Origin: Okeanomitos corallinicola TIOX110
GTDB taxonomy: Bacteria > Cyanobacteriota > Cyanobacteriia > Cyanobacteriales > Nostocaceae
Reading direction: 5' to 3'
NCBI RefSeq assembly: GCF_038050375.1
Contig: NZ_CP150886.1
Span: 1,591,318 to 1,655,317 of the forward strand
Length of the DNA: 64,000 nt
Of this stretch, positions 1 to 8,616 are shown one piece after another. Numbering within the stretch: the first letter of the stretch is position 1; each line of letters opens with the position of its first letter. Below the pieces are notes generated by a model. The model was given only the letters and a program-made list of their open reading frames with translations. It made no database searches and was not told the DNA's origin. The position numbers and the translations under genes are program-made.

Positions 1-2
1 TG

Positions 3-182
3 CAAAACTACCTCAAAGCTGAAAACTGGAAAGAAGCGGATATGGAAACATACAGGGTCATGTTAGCAGTTGCGAAGCGGGAAATAAAAGGTGATTTAGA
101 TGTTAAGAGTATTGATAATTTTCCCTGTGCAGACTTCCGTACCATTGACCAATTGTGGGTAAAATACAGTGATGGTAAATAA
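3..182 (+). CDS. C-terminal part of a GUN4-domain protein (5' cut by window, domain ends early)
   Basis: The frame is open from the window edge and reads as GUN4 domain: ENWKEADMET, then NFPCADFRTIDQLWVKYSDG. GUN4 domains bind porphyrins; in cyanobacteria they occur in the chlorophyll regulator Gun4 and fused to kinases or other signalling domains. In the family the WVKYS motif is normally followed by a G-R-F-G-F-S-V-Q type strand and more helices. Here a TAA stop stands two codons after the G, so the fold is cut short, and the bases after the stop do not restore the missing part in any frame I read. The gene may be a truncated paralogue. The start lies outside the window. Confidence 0.75.
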   Translation, partial: QNYLKAENWKEADMETYRVMLAVAKREIKGDLDVKSIDNFPCADFRTIDQLWVKYSDGK

Positions 183-236
183 GGTTTGAAGCTCTTCTCT
201 CGCGTCGAGACTTGTAGATTGTAACATTTAAAGTAA

Positions 237-551
237 ATGTAGGTTGGGTTGAGGAACGAAACCCAACGCTTAAAAAATGTGATATTGGGTTTTACTTTGT
301 CTGAATCAGGATAACCAGGATTAAAGGATTAACAGGATGGTAATTTATAGATAGTTAATAATCATTGAAACTCATCATTCAAAAACATCCTAAAAATCCT
401 CAAATCCTGGACATCCTGATTCAGACAATTTCTTCTTAGCGTCTTTGCTTCTTAGCGTCTTTGCGCGAAACTTAAATTTCAAAAATCCCCACAAATAACT
501 TATCAATCACATCCTGAAAATCCTATAATCCTGGACATCCTGATTCAGACA
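237..551. repeat. Intergenic repeat block (hairpin plus three copies of a ~42-bp repeat)
   Basis: The gap between the GUN4 fragment and cysH has no gene. It holds a hairpin-forming GTAGGTTGGGTT...AACCCAAC unit at about 237-272. A degenerate ~42-bp repeat (GTCTGAATCAGGATGTCCAGG-type) occurs three times: plus orientation at 299-340, inverted at 386-427 and inverted at 510-551. A GCGTCTTTGC tandem lies near 439-468. Such units are interspersed between genes in Nostocales genomes. Confidence 0.7.
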
Positions 552-622
552 AATGCAAAATTAGACATAAGACATAAAATTAAGGTGCGTTACGCTGTTG
601 CTAACACACCCTACTTTGATAA

Positions 623-1327
623 CTAAATGTGAATACCACACTCAGTTTTACCGGTTCCTCTCCAACGTCCAGCGCGTTCGTCTTCACCTTCACCTACTTT
701 TGTAGTAATAGGTTCGTCACCAATGCTAGGATATCCTTGGTCATGTAGTGGATTGTAAATCACTTTGTGTTCTGCAACATAAGCCCAGCTTTGTTTGCGA
801 GTCCAAGCTGCTAAAGGATTAACCTTTAAACGTCCTTGGTTATCTAATTCAAAAACAGGCATATTTGCACGGGTAACAGCTTGGTCACGACGACGACCTG
901 TAATCCAAGCGATTGTGTTTAGTTCATCTAAACCGCGTGTGAGTGGTTCAATTTTGGTAACTTGGTGGAATTTGGTAATATCTGCATCCCATAATGCTTC
1001 CCCATACTTAGCAGTAAAAGCTTCACGGGTGTCTACATCTGGAGTTTTGTAAGTTTTTAAGTCTAGGTTATAAATTTCTTTAGCTTTAGCAACTAATTCG
1101 AGGGTTTCCGGGAAGTGATATAAGGTATCAAGGAAGATAACGGGAACTGAACGCTTGAGAATAGTATAAAGAATATGGGTGATGATGATGTCATCAACGT
1201 TAAAAGCGCTGGTTTGTACTAAACCTGTGGGTATGTTTTCAACAGACCACGTGAGAATTTCTGTAGGGGTAGCGGTGTCAAACTGCTTATTTAAGCTATC
1301 TAAATCAAAAGCTGCGGCGACTGTCAT
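623..1327 (-). CDS. cysH: Phosphoadenylyl-sulfate (PAPS) reductase
   Basis: This is the thioredoxin-dependent reductase that turns activated sulfate (PAPS) into sulfite in cytosolic assimilatory sulfate reduction. The 234-residue protein has the PAPS-binding region (ITGRRRDQA) and ends in the ECGIHI tail that carries the catalytic cysteine. It lacks the paired cysteines of the iron-sulfur APS reductases: FHQVTKIEPL stands where those enzymes have a CC pair. PAPS is therefore the likelier substrate. The start is the ATG at 1325-1327, with a weak GGAA upstream. It is a single gene with no sulfur-pathway neighbours here. Confidence 0.93.
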   Translation of the reverse strand: MTVAAAFDLDSLNKQFDTATPTEILTWSVENIPTGLVQTSAFNVDDIIITHILYTILKRSVPVIFLDTLYHFPETLELVAKAKEIYNLDLKTYKTPDVDTREAFTAKYGEALWDADITKFHQVTKIEPLTRGLDELNTIAWITGRRRDQAVTRANMPVFELDNQGRLKVNPLAAWTRKQSWAYVAEHKVIYNPLHDQGYPSIGDEPITTKVGEGEDERAGRWRGTGKTECGIHI

Positions 1328-1453
1328 GATGATTCCCTAATAAAATATGTTTACTTTATTTTAAGATTCATCCTACCTTATAAAGACACCTATTCCTCTC
1401 GATAATTAGGTAATTGTGATGTACGGGTATCACTACACTGATAGATACTGAGT

Positions 1454-1972
1454 TTATTTTTTACCTAGTTTCCAATCTTCACCACCGGGTAATTTACCAA
1501 CATATTCATCTATCATATCAGGCAATTCTCTGATTTGATAAATATAGGTAAAATCAAGTAACTCTGTAGCTATTAATATCAACTTTTGGTTATCTAGAAG
1601 TTGCGAAAGTTGCTTTCTGGAAAATTTACCATTCATAACTTCTAAAGCAGCGTCAGCAATTGCTAATTCAATTTCTTCTGTTAACCAACTATTCCATTCA
1701 TTTTGATTTATATAATGTGATTTTTTGTTTTCTTTTAAATTGATATCTTGAATTTCCACCAGAGAATTACGAATGGAAGCAACCCAAGAATTTGTTAATC
1801 TTTGTTCGATTTGATTTTTAATCAGATGTATTAACAATACCTTGAGAAAAGATTTAATTTGTCGTAGTATCGCTTTTTTACTCATCCCCTCTAATTCATC
1901 AACAATTGCTAAAGCATCGTGATAACGTCCTTGTAAAATACTATTTCTGAGGTCTACTAATTCCTGTGTCAT
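1454..1972 (-). CDS. Divergent DUF29 family protein
   Basis: The 172-residue protein resembles the DUF29 family of small helical proteins, which is abundant in cyanobacteria and has no known role. The order is an N-terminal helix pair (VDLRNSILQGRYHDALAIVD), a middle lysine-rich helix ending in LLIHLIKNQIEQR, and the NSWVASIRNS segment that matches the S-W-x-x-S-I-R motif. It is much less typical than the DUF29 gene at 9810. I chose the ATG at 1972 over the TTG at 1987 because a GAGG lies 8 bases upstream of the ATG. Confidence 0.65.
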   Translation of the reverse strand: MTQELVDLRNSILQGRYHDALAIVDELEGMSKKAILRQIKSFLKVLLIHLIKNQIEQRLTNSWVASIRNSLVEIQDINLKENKKSHYINQNEWNSWLTEEIELAIADAALEVMNGKFSRKQLSQLLDNQKLILIATELLDFTYIYQIRELPDMIDEYVGKLPGGEDWKLGKK

Positions 1973-2023
1973 CTCTATTAACCTCAATTTGCAAATTCAT
2001 TATTATTAATATAACAAAAAACT

Positions 2024-2063
2024 CAAAAAAAGATCCCCTAATTTTCAACAAATTGGGGAATCT
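2024..2063 (-). terminator. Intrinsic terminator of the phosphoketolase gene
   Basis: Read on the minus strand, AGATTCCCC and GGGGATCT arms enclose an AT-rich loop and are followed by a run of seven T and later a TTTTTTG. It lies about 25 bases past the xfp stop. It belongs to the AGATCCCC hairpin family seen elsewhere in the window. Confidence 0.75.
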
Positions 2064-2086
2064 AAAAGTTATTTAGTTGTTATGGT

Positions 2087-4468
2087 TTAATAAGGCCATT
2101 TCCAGTCTCGAATTTCCGGCATATCTTCACCGTGTTTCTGGATGTATTGCTTATGTTCAATCAATTTATCTTGTAATTTTTGTTTCACATAAGCTGCTTT
2201 AGAACCTAATTTTGGTACACGATCTATTACATCCATTACTAAATGGAATCTATCTAAATCATTCATCACTACCATATCAAAAGGTGTGGTTGTTGTACCT
2301 TCTTCTTTATAACCACGAACATGGAGATTTTGGTGATTTGTATGACGATAGGTGAGACGGTGAATTAACCAAGGATAACCATGAAAAGCAAAGATAATTG
2401 GTTTATCTGCGGTGAAGATAATATCAAAATCTTTGCTACTTAAACCGTGGGGATGTTCACTTTTTGGTTGTAGTGTCATCAAGTCTACAACGTTCACTAC
2501 CCGCACTTTTAATTCTGGGAAATTTTGCCGTAAAATATCTACTGCTGCTAATGTTTCCAAAGTTGGAACATCTCCAGCACAAGCCATAACCACATCTGGT
2601 TCACCGTCTTGATCATTACTTGCCCATTCCCAAATTCCTAAACCTTTAGTACAGTGTTTTATAGCTGCATCCATGTCTAAATATTGTAATGCTGGTTGTT
2701 TTCCAGCTACGATCACATTTACATAGTTGCGACTTCTTAAACAGTGGTCGGTGACAGATAATAAAGTGTTCGCATCGGGTGGAAGATAAACCCGAATCAC
2801 ATCAGCTTTTTTGTTAATTACATGATCAATAAAACCGGGATCTTGGTGTGAGAAACCGTTATGATCTTGTCGCCAAACATGAGAAGTGAGAAGATAATTT
2901 AATGATGCTATTGGTCTTCTCCAAGGAATATGACGGGTTGTTTTTAACCATTTAGCGTGTTGGTTAAACATGGAGTCAACGATATGAATAAATGCTTCAT
3001 AACAGGAGAAGAAACCATGTCTTCCTGTTAGCAAATATCCTTCTAACCATCCTTGACAATTGGTTTCACTGAGGATTTCCATCACCCGACCATTGACTGA
3101 TAAATGGTCATCTTCGGGGAGAGTTTCTGCTACCCAGGTACGGTCTGTGACTTCTAATACAGAACCAAGGCGGTTGGAGGCGGTTTCATCGGGGCCGAAA
3201 ACTCGGAAGTTGCTACTTTCCAGGTTTTCTTGCATCACATCCCGGAGGAAATTACCAGTTACTCTTGTAGCTTCAGCGTTGACTGTTCCTGGTTTGGGTA
3301 CTTCTACTGCATAGTTGCAAAAATCTGGCATGATTAAATCCCGCAGCAAAATACCACCGTTAGCGTGGGGGTTGTCTCCCATCCGACGCTGACCTGTGGG
3401 TGCGAGTTCTGCAAGTTCGGGGATGAGTTTTCCGGTTTCGTCAAAGAGTTCTTCGGGTTTGTAGCTTTTTAACCAGTCTTCTAATAAACGAAGATGTTCC
3501 GGTTTACCAGCTATATCACTAAAGGGGACTTGGTGCGATCGCCAATAGTCTTCTGTTTTCTTCCCGTCTACTTCCTTGGGGCCAGTCCAACCTTTAGGAG
3601 TGCGTAAAATAATCATTGGCCATTGGGGACGTTTCGTAAACCCATGTACCCGCGCTTCCCGTTGGATACCTTGAATTTCCGCAATGATAGTATCTAAAGT
3701 TGCTGCCATTTGTTGGTGAACATCCGCAGGGTCAGCACCTTCCACAAAGTAAGGTTTGTAACCATAGCCGATAAATAGACTTTCTAATTCATCCTCTGGT
3801 ATCCGTGCTAATACGGTGGGGTTAGCAATTTTATAACCATTCAAATGCAGAATTGGTAAAACTGCACCGTCTGTCACAGGGTTAAGGAACTTGTTAGAAT
3901 GCCAACTTGTCGCTAGGGGTCCGGTTTCCGCTTCCCCGTCACCCACAACCGCAGCGACAATTAAGTCAGGGTTATCAAATACAGCACCGTAAGCGTGAAC
4001 TAAAGCATAACCAAGTTCTCCCCCTTCATGGATAGAACCGGGTGTTTCTGGGGCTACGTGACTAGGGATACCACCAGGAAAGGAAAATTGCTTAAATAGT
4101 TTTTGCATCCCTTCGGCATCTTGGGAGATATTGGGGTAATATTCGCTATATGTTCCTTCTAAGTAAGTATTAGCTACAAGTCCGGGGCCACCATGTCCGG
4201 GGCCTGCAATGTAAATGGTGTTGAGGTCGTATTTTTTAATCACCCGGTTGAGGTGCGCGTAAATTAAATTCAGTCCTGGTGTTGTTCCCCAATGTCCCAA
4301 AAGTCTTGGTTTAACGTGTTCTTGTTTAAGGGGTTCTTTCAGTAGGGGGTTGTCAAGGAGGTATATTTGTCCAACTGAGAGATAGTTGGCTGCACGCCAA
4401 TATGCGTTAATCTGTTGTAATTCTGTGTCTGTTAAAGGTTTTTGTTTTGGAGTGCTGGCTAAGGTCAT
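2087..4468 (-). CDS. xfp: Xylulose-5-phosphate/fructose-6-phosphate phosphoketolase
   Basis: Phosphoketolase is a thiamine-diphosphate enzyme that splits xylulose-5-P (and often fructose-6-P) with phosphate to give acetyl phosphate plus a C3 or C4 sugar phosphate, a carbon-saving bypass in cyanobacteria. The protein is 793 residues, full length for the family. The GHGGPG loop near residue 90 and the TPP-binding GDGEAETG motif near residue 180 are present, and the family N-terminal motif [15 protein letters not shown] follows the start. The ATG at 4468 is preferred to an upstream TTG because GGAG lies 6 bases before it. It is transcribed alone and ends at the hairpin at 2024-2063. Confidence 0.95.
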   Translation of the reverse strand: MTLASTPKQKPLTDTELQQINAYWRAANYLSVGQIYLLDNPLLKEPLKQEHVKPRLLGHWGTTPGLNLIYAHLNRVIKKYDLNTIYIAGPGHGGPGLVANTYLEGTYSEYYPNISQDAEGMQKLFKQFSFPGGIPSHVAPETPGSIHEGGELGYALVHAYGAVFDNPDLIVAAVVGDGEAETGPLATSWHSNKFLNPVTDGAVLPILHLNGYKIANPTVLARIPEDELESLFIGYGYKPYFVEGADPADVHQQMAATLDTIIAEIQGIQREARVHGFTKRPQWPMIILRTPKGWTGPKEVDGKKTEDYWRSHQVPFSDIAGKPEHLRLLEDWLKSYKPEELFDETGKLIPELAELAPTGQRRMGDNPHANGGILLRDLIMPDFCNYAVEVPKPGTVNAEATRVTGNFLRDVMQENLESSNFRVFGPDETASNRLGSVLEVTDRTWVAETLPEDDHLSVNGRVMEILSETNCQGWLEGYLLTGRHGFFSCYEAFIHIVDSMFNQHAKWLKTTRHIPWRRPIASLNYLLTSHVWRQDHNGFSHQDPGFIDHVINKKADVIRVYLPPDANTLLSVTDHCLRSRNYVNVIVAGKQPALQYLDMDAAIKHCTKGLGIWEWASNDQDGEPDVVMACAGDVPTLETLAAVDILRQNFPELKVRVVNVVDLMTLQPKSEHPHGLSSKDFDIIFTADKPIIFAFHGYPWLIHRLTYRHTNHQNLHVRGYKEEGTTTTPFDMVVMNDLDRFHLVMDVIDRVPKLGSKAAYVKQKLQDKLIEHKQYIQKHGEDMPEIRDWKWPY

Positions 4469-4610
4469 TTTCAACTCCGGTAAGAGGTATTTACACCAAT
4501 ATCAGTGTATTGGGTTGTTGTTTTGGTGTCATCTTACCTGTGATTGGTTTTTTGGGTGGGAAGTTATAGATTTTTTTTATTTCACGCAGAAAGGGGGAGA
4601 AGGCTAGGAG

Positions 4611-4790
4611 TTAAGTGTTTTGCAGCATTTTCAGAATATGTTTAACTAAGTTCTCATTAATTTCTCGATGTCTGGGAATGGGTTGTGATACTTTAGTCAT
4701 AGGATTTTGATACCAGTCATGTTTTCCACCATGTCTAATAAAAATACAACCCATTTCTTCTATTTGTTTAATTAAGTCTTTTCTTTTCAC
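4611..4790 (-). CDS. hicA: HicA-type mRNA interferase toxin
   Basis: This 59-residue frame begins with GTG at 4790 and overlaps the upstream antitoxin stop by four bases (GTGA). The protein has the HicA double-stranded-RNA-binding-like fold signature: KRKDLIKQIEEMGC at the N-terminus, then RHGGKHDWYQNP with the catalytic His region, then PIPRHREINENLVKHILK. HicA toxins cut mRNA and are neutralised by HicB. The GTG start and small size make it easy to miss. All expected motifs are present, so the toxin looks intact. Confidence 0.85.
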   Translation of the reverse strand: MKRKDLIKQIEEMGCIFIRHGGKHDWYQNPMTKVSQPIPRHREINENLVKHILKMLQNT

Positions 4791-4987
4791 AATAATTCTA
4801 ACTCTGCAACTTTTCTGATAGCAGGAATATTATTACTGCTAAATTCCTGATACAAATCTACTAAGTTGTTTTGGAGTTCTTCTAGTGAAGTTCCTTGTGT
4901 CCAATAATCGGGATATTCTTCTAAATAACCGATAAACATATCTTCATCTTGCCAATAAGTATATTTTTTCTTTTTAATTGTTTCCAT
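4787..4987 (-). CDS. hicB: HicB-type antitoxin
   Basis: The 66-residue protein has the partial RNase H-like HicB fold: YTYWQDEDMFIGYLEEYPDY, then GTSLEELQNNLVDLY. Its substrate-like beta strands normally read G-Y-x-x-x-x-P-D-x-P-G; here they are EYPDYWTQG. It sits directly before hicA with a GTGA overlap, the usual antitoxin-first order. I chose the ATG at 4987, not the longer frame from 5056, because a GAGG lies at the proper distance before it. HicB proteins bind HicA and often autoregulate the operon. The C-terminal DNA-binding part is very short or absent. Confidence 0.8.
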   Translation of the reverse strand: METIKKKKYTYWQDEDMFIGYLEEYPDYWTQGTSLEELQNNLVDLYQEFSSNNIPAIRKVAELELL

Positions 4988-5320
4988 GATGGTTTTTACC
5001 TCATCAATAGTTTGTTTAAGAATGCACAACTTAATTATATAGTATAAGCTATTCATGATAATTTATGCTCATGATACTTAATGAATTCTTGTAATTCCAT
5101 TAAGATAGGATATGTATGGTGTATTAACCATAGAGTAATTTAGCAAACTATTGATAATGCTGTTTTACAGAGTTGATTATCAGACACTCTAAAATAATTA
5201 TTGTTTTTGAAAAATAAATTACATCTAAATCCAATTCCTCATCCTCTGATTTTATCAAACTTTACTGATTATTACCAAACCTGAAGAATTACAAAATAAC
5301 ACTGTATTAAAAAACGAAAA
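4988..5320. other. Intergenic gap, no gene seen
   Basis: This AT-rich stretch between the divergent hicBA pair and the dienelactone hydrolase gene should hold both promoters. I see no conserved site, repeat or credible reading frame. Confidence 0.5.
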
Positions 5321-6061
5321 ATGAAAATCATTAAACGCAATATTGAATTAAGAGTTGATGATAGTTTAATGCGGGTTTATGTCGCATCTCCTCAACGAGA
5401 AGGTAAATATCCGGGCATTGTTTTTTACAGCGACATCTATCAATTAGGTGATGCGATAATTCGCTTAGTTAATTATTTAGCTGGGTTTGGTTTTGTCGTT
5501 GCAGCACCGGAAATTTTTCACCGGATAGAACCTGTTGGTGCTGTAATTGAACCTAATGATTTGGGGAGAATGCGCGGTAATGATGATGCACGCAGAACGT
5601 TAATTTCTGAATACGACAATGATACTCGCGCTGTCATTAATTGGCTAAAAAATGAAGATTCTGTTATTGCTGAAAAAATCGGTGCTTTAGGTTTTTGTAT
5701 CGGTGGACATTTAGCTTTTCGGGCAGCTTTTGAAAGTGAAATTGAAGCCTCTGTATGTTGTTATCCTACAGGTATTCCTATCGGTAAATTAGGTAAAGGT
5801 ACAGCAGATACAATTCACAGAGTTGAGGAAATTAAAGGAGAGATGTTATTAATTTTTGGTACTCAAGATCCCCATATTTCTGAACATGATAGACACACTA
5901 TTATTCATGCTTTGGAAAGTTCTCATATCCATCATCAATTTTTCTCTTATGAAGCAGAACATACTTTTATGAGAGATGATGGTTATCGTTATGATCCCGT
6001 TGCTGCTACTTCTGCTTGGGAACAGATAATTGATTTCTTGGAACGGAAGTTTAAGCATTAA
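5321..6061 (+). CDS. Dienelactone hydrolase family protein
   Basis: This is an alpha/beta hydrolase of the dienelactone hydrolase family, 246 residues, the full family length and without a signal peptide, so cytosolic. The nucleophile motif is GFCIGGH near residue 126, with the Cys typical of the family in place of Ser. The acid lies in FGTQDPHI and the catalytic His in AEHTFMRDDGYRYDP near the end. Known members hydrolyse lactones and carboxyl esters; the substrate here cannot be told. The ATG at 5321 has only an A-rich leader. Transcription stops at the hairpin at 6070-6106. Confidence 0.88.
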   Translation: MKIIKRNIELRVDDSLMRVYVASPQREGKYPGIVFYSDIYQLGDAIIRLVNYLAGFGFVVAAPEIFHRIEPVGAVIEPNDLGRMRGNDDARRTLISEYDNDTRAVINWLKNEDSVIAEKIGALGFCIGGHLAFRAAFESEIEASVCCYPTGIPIGKLGKGTADTIHRVEEIKGEMLLIFGTQDPHISEHDRHTIIHALESSHIHHQFFSYEAEHTFMRDDGYRYDPVAATSAWEQIIDFLERKFKH

Positions 6062-6069
6062 TTTTATAG

Positions 6070-6106
6070 ATCCCCGAAGTATTAAAAATCGGGGATTTTG
6101 TTTTTT
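6070..6106 (+). terminator. Intrinsic terminator after the dienelactone hydrolase
   Basis: The arms ATCCCCGA (6070-6077) and TCGGGGAT (6089-6096) form an 8-bp stem followed by TTTTGTTTTTTG. It starts 9 bases after the stop codon of the hydrolase. The same bases also form the 3' end of a Uma2 remnant on the other strand. Confidence 0.85.
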
Positions 6107-6222
6107 GTTTTTTGAATTACTAATATCCAACGGAATTGTTCTATATTATTAGCCATTGGTTTTCCGTCGCAGTCTGGGTAAATGACCTCTGATGAAGTTG
6201 TTTGTAGAGGTTGAGTAACCAT
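6082..6222 (-). pseudogene. N-terminal stub of a Uma2 family gene
   Basis: From ATG at 6222 the minus strand reads MVTQPLQTTSSEVIYPDCDG followed by KPMANNIEQFRWILVIQKT. This is the usual start of a cyanobacterial Uma2 (DUF820, PD-(D/E)XK nuclease-like) protein of about 200 residues. After about 39 residues the similarity stops inside the terminator hairpin of the neighbouring gene, and the frame ends in TAA at 6082. The whole nuclease core is missing, so I call it a deletion remnant. Confidence 0.7.
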
Positions 6223-6286
6223 AACTTTAAATTAGTTAATTGTTTACTTTATCAATATTTTAGCACCTTATAAATTCAAATATTAT

Positions 6287-6320
6287 TGGGCGGGCAAGAT
6301 GCCCACCCCACAAGACTTTT
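6287..6320. repeat. GGGCAAGATGCCC hairpin repeat
   Basis: A GGGCA-AGA-TGCCC stem-loop is embedded in GGCGGGCAAGATGCCCACCC followed by CCACAAGA. The same core recurs at about 19134, 19216, 29917 and 32985. It lies between the Uma2 stub and the rimM stop. Confidence 0.65.
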
Positions 6321-6332
6321 GATTACATGATT

Positions 6333-6986
6333 TTAATCATTAATAGATAACAAACCAGGGGGAGGAGTAATTTCAATTCGCCGATTTTCTAAATCCACAA
6401 CTGGCACAATTTCCATGACAAAGGGAATTAAAATTGTTTTTCCGGCTTTATCTTCAGCAAAATTATCATCCAATTTCACTTCTAATAAATCATGTCCAGA
6501 AGGCATTAAATCCACAACAGTTCCGATTAATTGCCCAGATGCTTGGATAAAGACTGATAAACCGATCAAATCCATCACATGAAATTCACCTGGTGCTAAT
6601 TGTAGGCGATCGCCAATCGGTACAAACAACAGACAATCACGCATATTTTCCGCAGATGTGCGATCGCTAACTCCCTCCAATCTAATCACATATAAATTCT
6701 TACCCTCAAGATATCTTCCCCCCAGTAACTCCACTGGTTGCGGTTCTTTCTCCCCAGGCCGCAATATCCACCGAGTCCCCGCTTCCACAAACCGTTCCGG
6801 GAAATCCGTATTCGGATAAACCCGCAACTCCCCACCCAAACCTTGAGGTGCAACAATTTTACCAATCTCCATCCAATCGTCAAGATTAGTGATTGGTGAC
6901 TGGGAACTGGTGACTGGGGAAGATTTTTTACTCACCTTACCCTTCCTCTTCTTCTTCTTCGCTTCCTTTGTGACTTCGTTGTTCAT
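6333..6986 (-). CDS. rimM: Ribosome maturation factor RimM with a lysine-rich N-terminal extension
   Basis: RimM binds ribosomal protein S19 in the 30S head and aids late 16S rRNA processing. The core begins at about residue 38 (DDWMEIGKIVAPQGLGGELR), with the barrel and PRC-like domains following (FHVMDLIGLSVF, IPFVMEIVPVVDLENRRIEI). The family is usually 165-185 residues; this protein has 217 because a low-complexity tail (KKKKRKGKVSKKSSPVTSSQ) precedes the core. That tail is coded partly by four heptameric repeats at 6890-6917. The gene lies 5 bases after avtA, so the two are probably co-transcribed. Confidence 0.93.
   Translation of the reverse strand: MNNEVTKEAKKKKRKGKVSKKSSPVTSSQSPITNLDDWMEIGKIVAPQGLGGELRVYPNTDFPERFVEAGTRWILRPGEKEPQPVELLGGRYLEGKNLYVIRLEGVSDRTSAENMRDCLLFVPIGDRLQLAPGEFHVMDLIGLSVFIQASGQLIGTVVDLMPSGHDLLEVKLDDNFAEDKAGKTILIPFVMEIVPVVDLENRRIEITPPPGLLSIND
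6890..6917. repeat. Four-copy heptamer STRR inside the rimM coding region
   Basis: TGATTGG, TGACTGG, GAACTGG and TGACTGG follow one another without a gap. This is the same heptamer family that fills intergenic gaps at 27795 and 34823, but here it codes for Ser/Pro/Thr residues before the RimM core. Confidence 0.8.
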
Positions 6987-6991
6987 TTCTC

Positions 6992-8278
6992 TTACACACT
7001 CACCGCTGCATCTTGATAAACCCGTTCAGCTACCTGAGCTAAACGCTGCATACCGATAGTAATTTCCTCATCACTACCAGTTAAACTGATACGCAGACAT
7101 TGATGTTTATGTTCCCAATCTTCTTTCAAACCAGGGAAGAAACTACTACCAGGGACAACAATTACACCCACTTTTTTCAATTCCTGATAAAATTCCCGGT
7201 CAGTCATGGGTAAATCTTGCAACCATAACCAACCAAAAATAGCACCTTCACCACGATGTAAAAACCAAGGTACATTCTGAGGCATCGCTGCATCTAATGT
7301 ACTTTCCAACACATCAAACTTATTCTTGTAGAAAGGACGAATCACATTTTCAGCGATATTGCCTAATGCACCTGATTCTATCGCACGGGCAGCGATCGCC
7401 TGACCATATCGAGAAGAATGTATCCCTGAATTAGTTTGGAAACACTCTAAAACCTGCAATAGTTTTTCATCCCCAATGGCTATTCCCAGTCTTTCACCCG
7501 GTAATCCCGCCTTTGATAAACTCATACAATGGAGAATATTTTCACCAAACACAGGTGTCATATCCGTAAAATTCAACGCTGGGAAAGGAGGTGCATAAGC
7601 TGAATCTATCAACACAGGGACATTAAATGGTGCAGCTAAAGCCGCGATTTTCTCCACCTCATCATTACTTAAAACATTACCTGTGGGGTTACAAGGACGA
7701 GAGAAAATCACACAACCAGTATTGTCATTAATAGCCAGTTGACTAAAATCTGGACGATATTTAAACCTATGGTTATTACTGTCAATATCAAGAGTAGGTT
7801 TATAAGCAATTAACGCCTCTGGGCATAAACTTACCCCGCCATAGCCAGTATAATCTGGACTTAAAGGTAAAACAATTTGCTTTAAATCACCATCTTCAGT
7901 ATATCCACCGTAAGCATTAGCCGCATAAAAATAAATAGTTTGACTACCAGCAGTAACTAAAATATTCCGTTCCGTTAAATTTAAGCCGTAACGCTGATTA
8001 AAATCCTTCACCATCACCGAAATAAATGGTGCATAACCTTGAGAAGAACCGTAACGACAAACAACCTCACCATATTCAGAACTAGCTAACAAATCTGCGG
8101 TACAGTCCCGCCATAACTGTTCTACCTCTGGTAAAATCAGCGGATTGCCGGCACTTAAATTATATAATTCCTGCCCCTGATTAGCTTTCAGTGTTTCGTT
8201 AATATCTTTCATAATCGCTCTCACTCCAGTTAAGTTGGACATTTGAGCGCCGATTTTCGTAAGGGCAGGTTTCATCAT
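6992..8278 (-). CDS. avtA: Valine--pyruvate aminotransferase
   Basis: This is a PLP-dependent class I/II aminotransferase of the AvtA type (428 residues), which moves amino groups between valine and pyruvate/alanine. The protein begins with the family motif LTKIGAQMSNLTGVRAIMKD. SAGNPL precedes the domain, FSRPCNPTGN is the substrate loop, DSAYAPPFP holds the cofactor-contacting Asp/Tyr, and SLSKAGLPGERLG carries the PLP lysine. Two adjacent ATG codons (8278 and 8275) are possible starts. It is first in a two-gene unit with rimM, an odd functional pair that is probably positional. Confidence 0.9.
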   Translation of the reverse strand: MMKPALTKIGAQMSNLTGVRAIMKDINETLKANQGQELYNLSAGNPLILPEVEQLWRDCTADLLASSEYGEVVCRYGSSQGYAPFISVMVKDFNQRYGLNLTERNILVTAGSQTIYFYAANAYGGYTEDGDLKQIVLPLSPDYTGYGGVSLCPEALIAYKPTLDIDSNNHRFKYRPDFSQLAINDNTGCVIFSRPCNPTGNVLSNDEVEKIAALAAPFNVPVLIDSAYAPPFPALNFTDMTPVFGENILHCMSLSKAGLPGERLGIAIGDEKLLQVLECFQTNSGIHSSRYGQAIAARAIESGALGNIAENVIRPFYKNKFDVLESTLDAAMPQNVPWFLHRGEGAIFGWLWLQDLPMTDREFYQELKKVGVIVVPGSSFFPGLKEDWEHKHQCLRISLTGSDEEITIGMQRLAQVAERVYQDAAVSV

Positions 8279-8616
8279 GGTTGTGAAAAATTAAATAAAT
8301 AGTTATCGAGAGATGTATTACTAGATAGTTGCGTCATTTATAATTTTTGACGCTTTTATCCAATTTAAACCAGTGAATGAAATTTTAACAAAATCTCTGA
8401 CTTCTAAAACTGCAAAAATTATAAAAGCTGATAAATAAAAGCCCCACTTGTGAGGGTGGGGGATTTCTCTTGTAATTGGTACTAATGTACCATGCAGATA
8501 AAAATTTGACAAGGGATGGCTCAAAAAAACTATGGGAGTTCATCATAATTAGAAAACTTGAAAATGGGAATTTTGATAAACTCATGGTGATAACTTTCAC
8601 TTAGGAGAGAGAAATT
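8279..8616. other. Divergent intergenic region between avtA and frmA
   Basis: No gene is convincing here. The region contains a hairpin CCCCAC-TTGTGAGG-GTGGGG (about 8443-8462) and a palindrome GGTACTAATGTACC (8478-8491). The arrangement resembles the structured end of a lost mobile element, but no transposase sequence or second end is visible. Promoters for both flanking genes must lie here. Confidence 0.45.

Noticed and set aside
8321-8600. Two overlapping minus-strand frames of about 70 codons between avtA and frmA.
   Set aside because: No ribosome site, both frames run through hairpins, and neither reads like a protein family. I treat the interval as a structured intergenic region.
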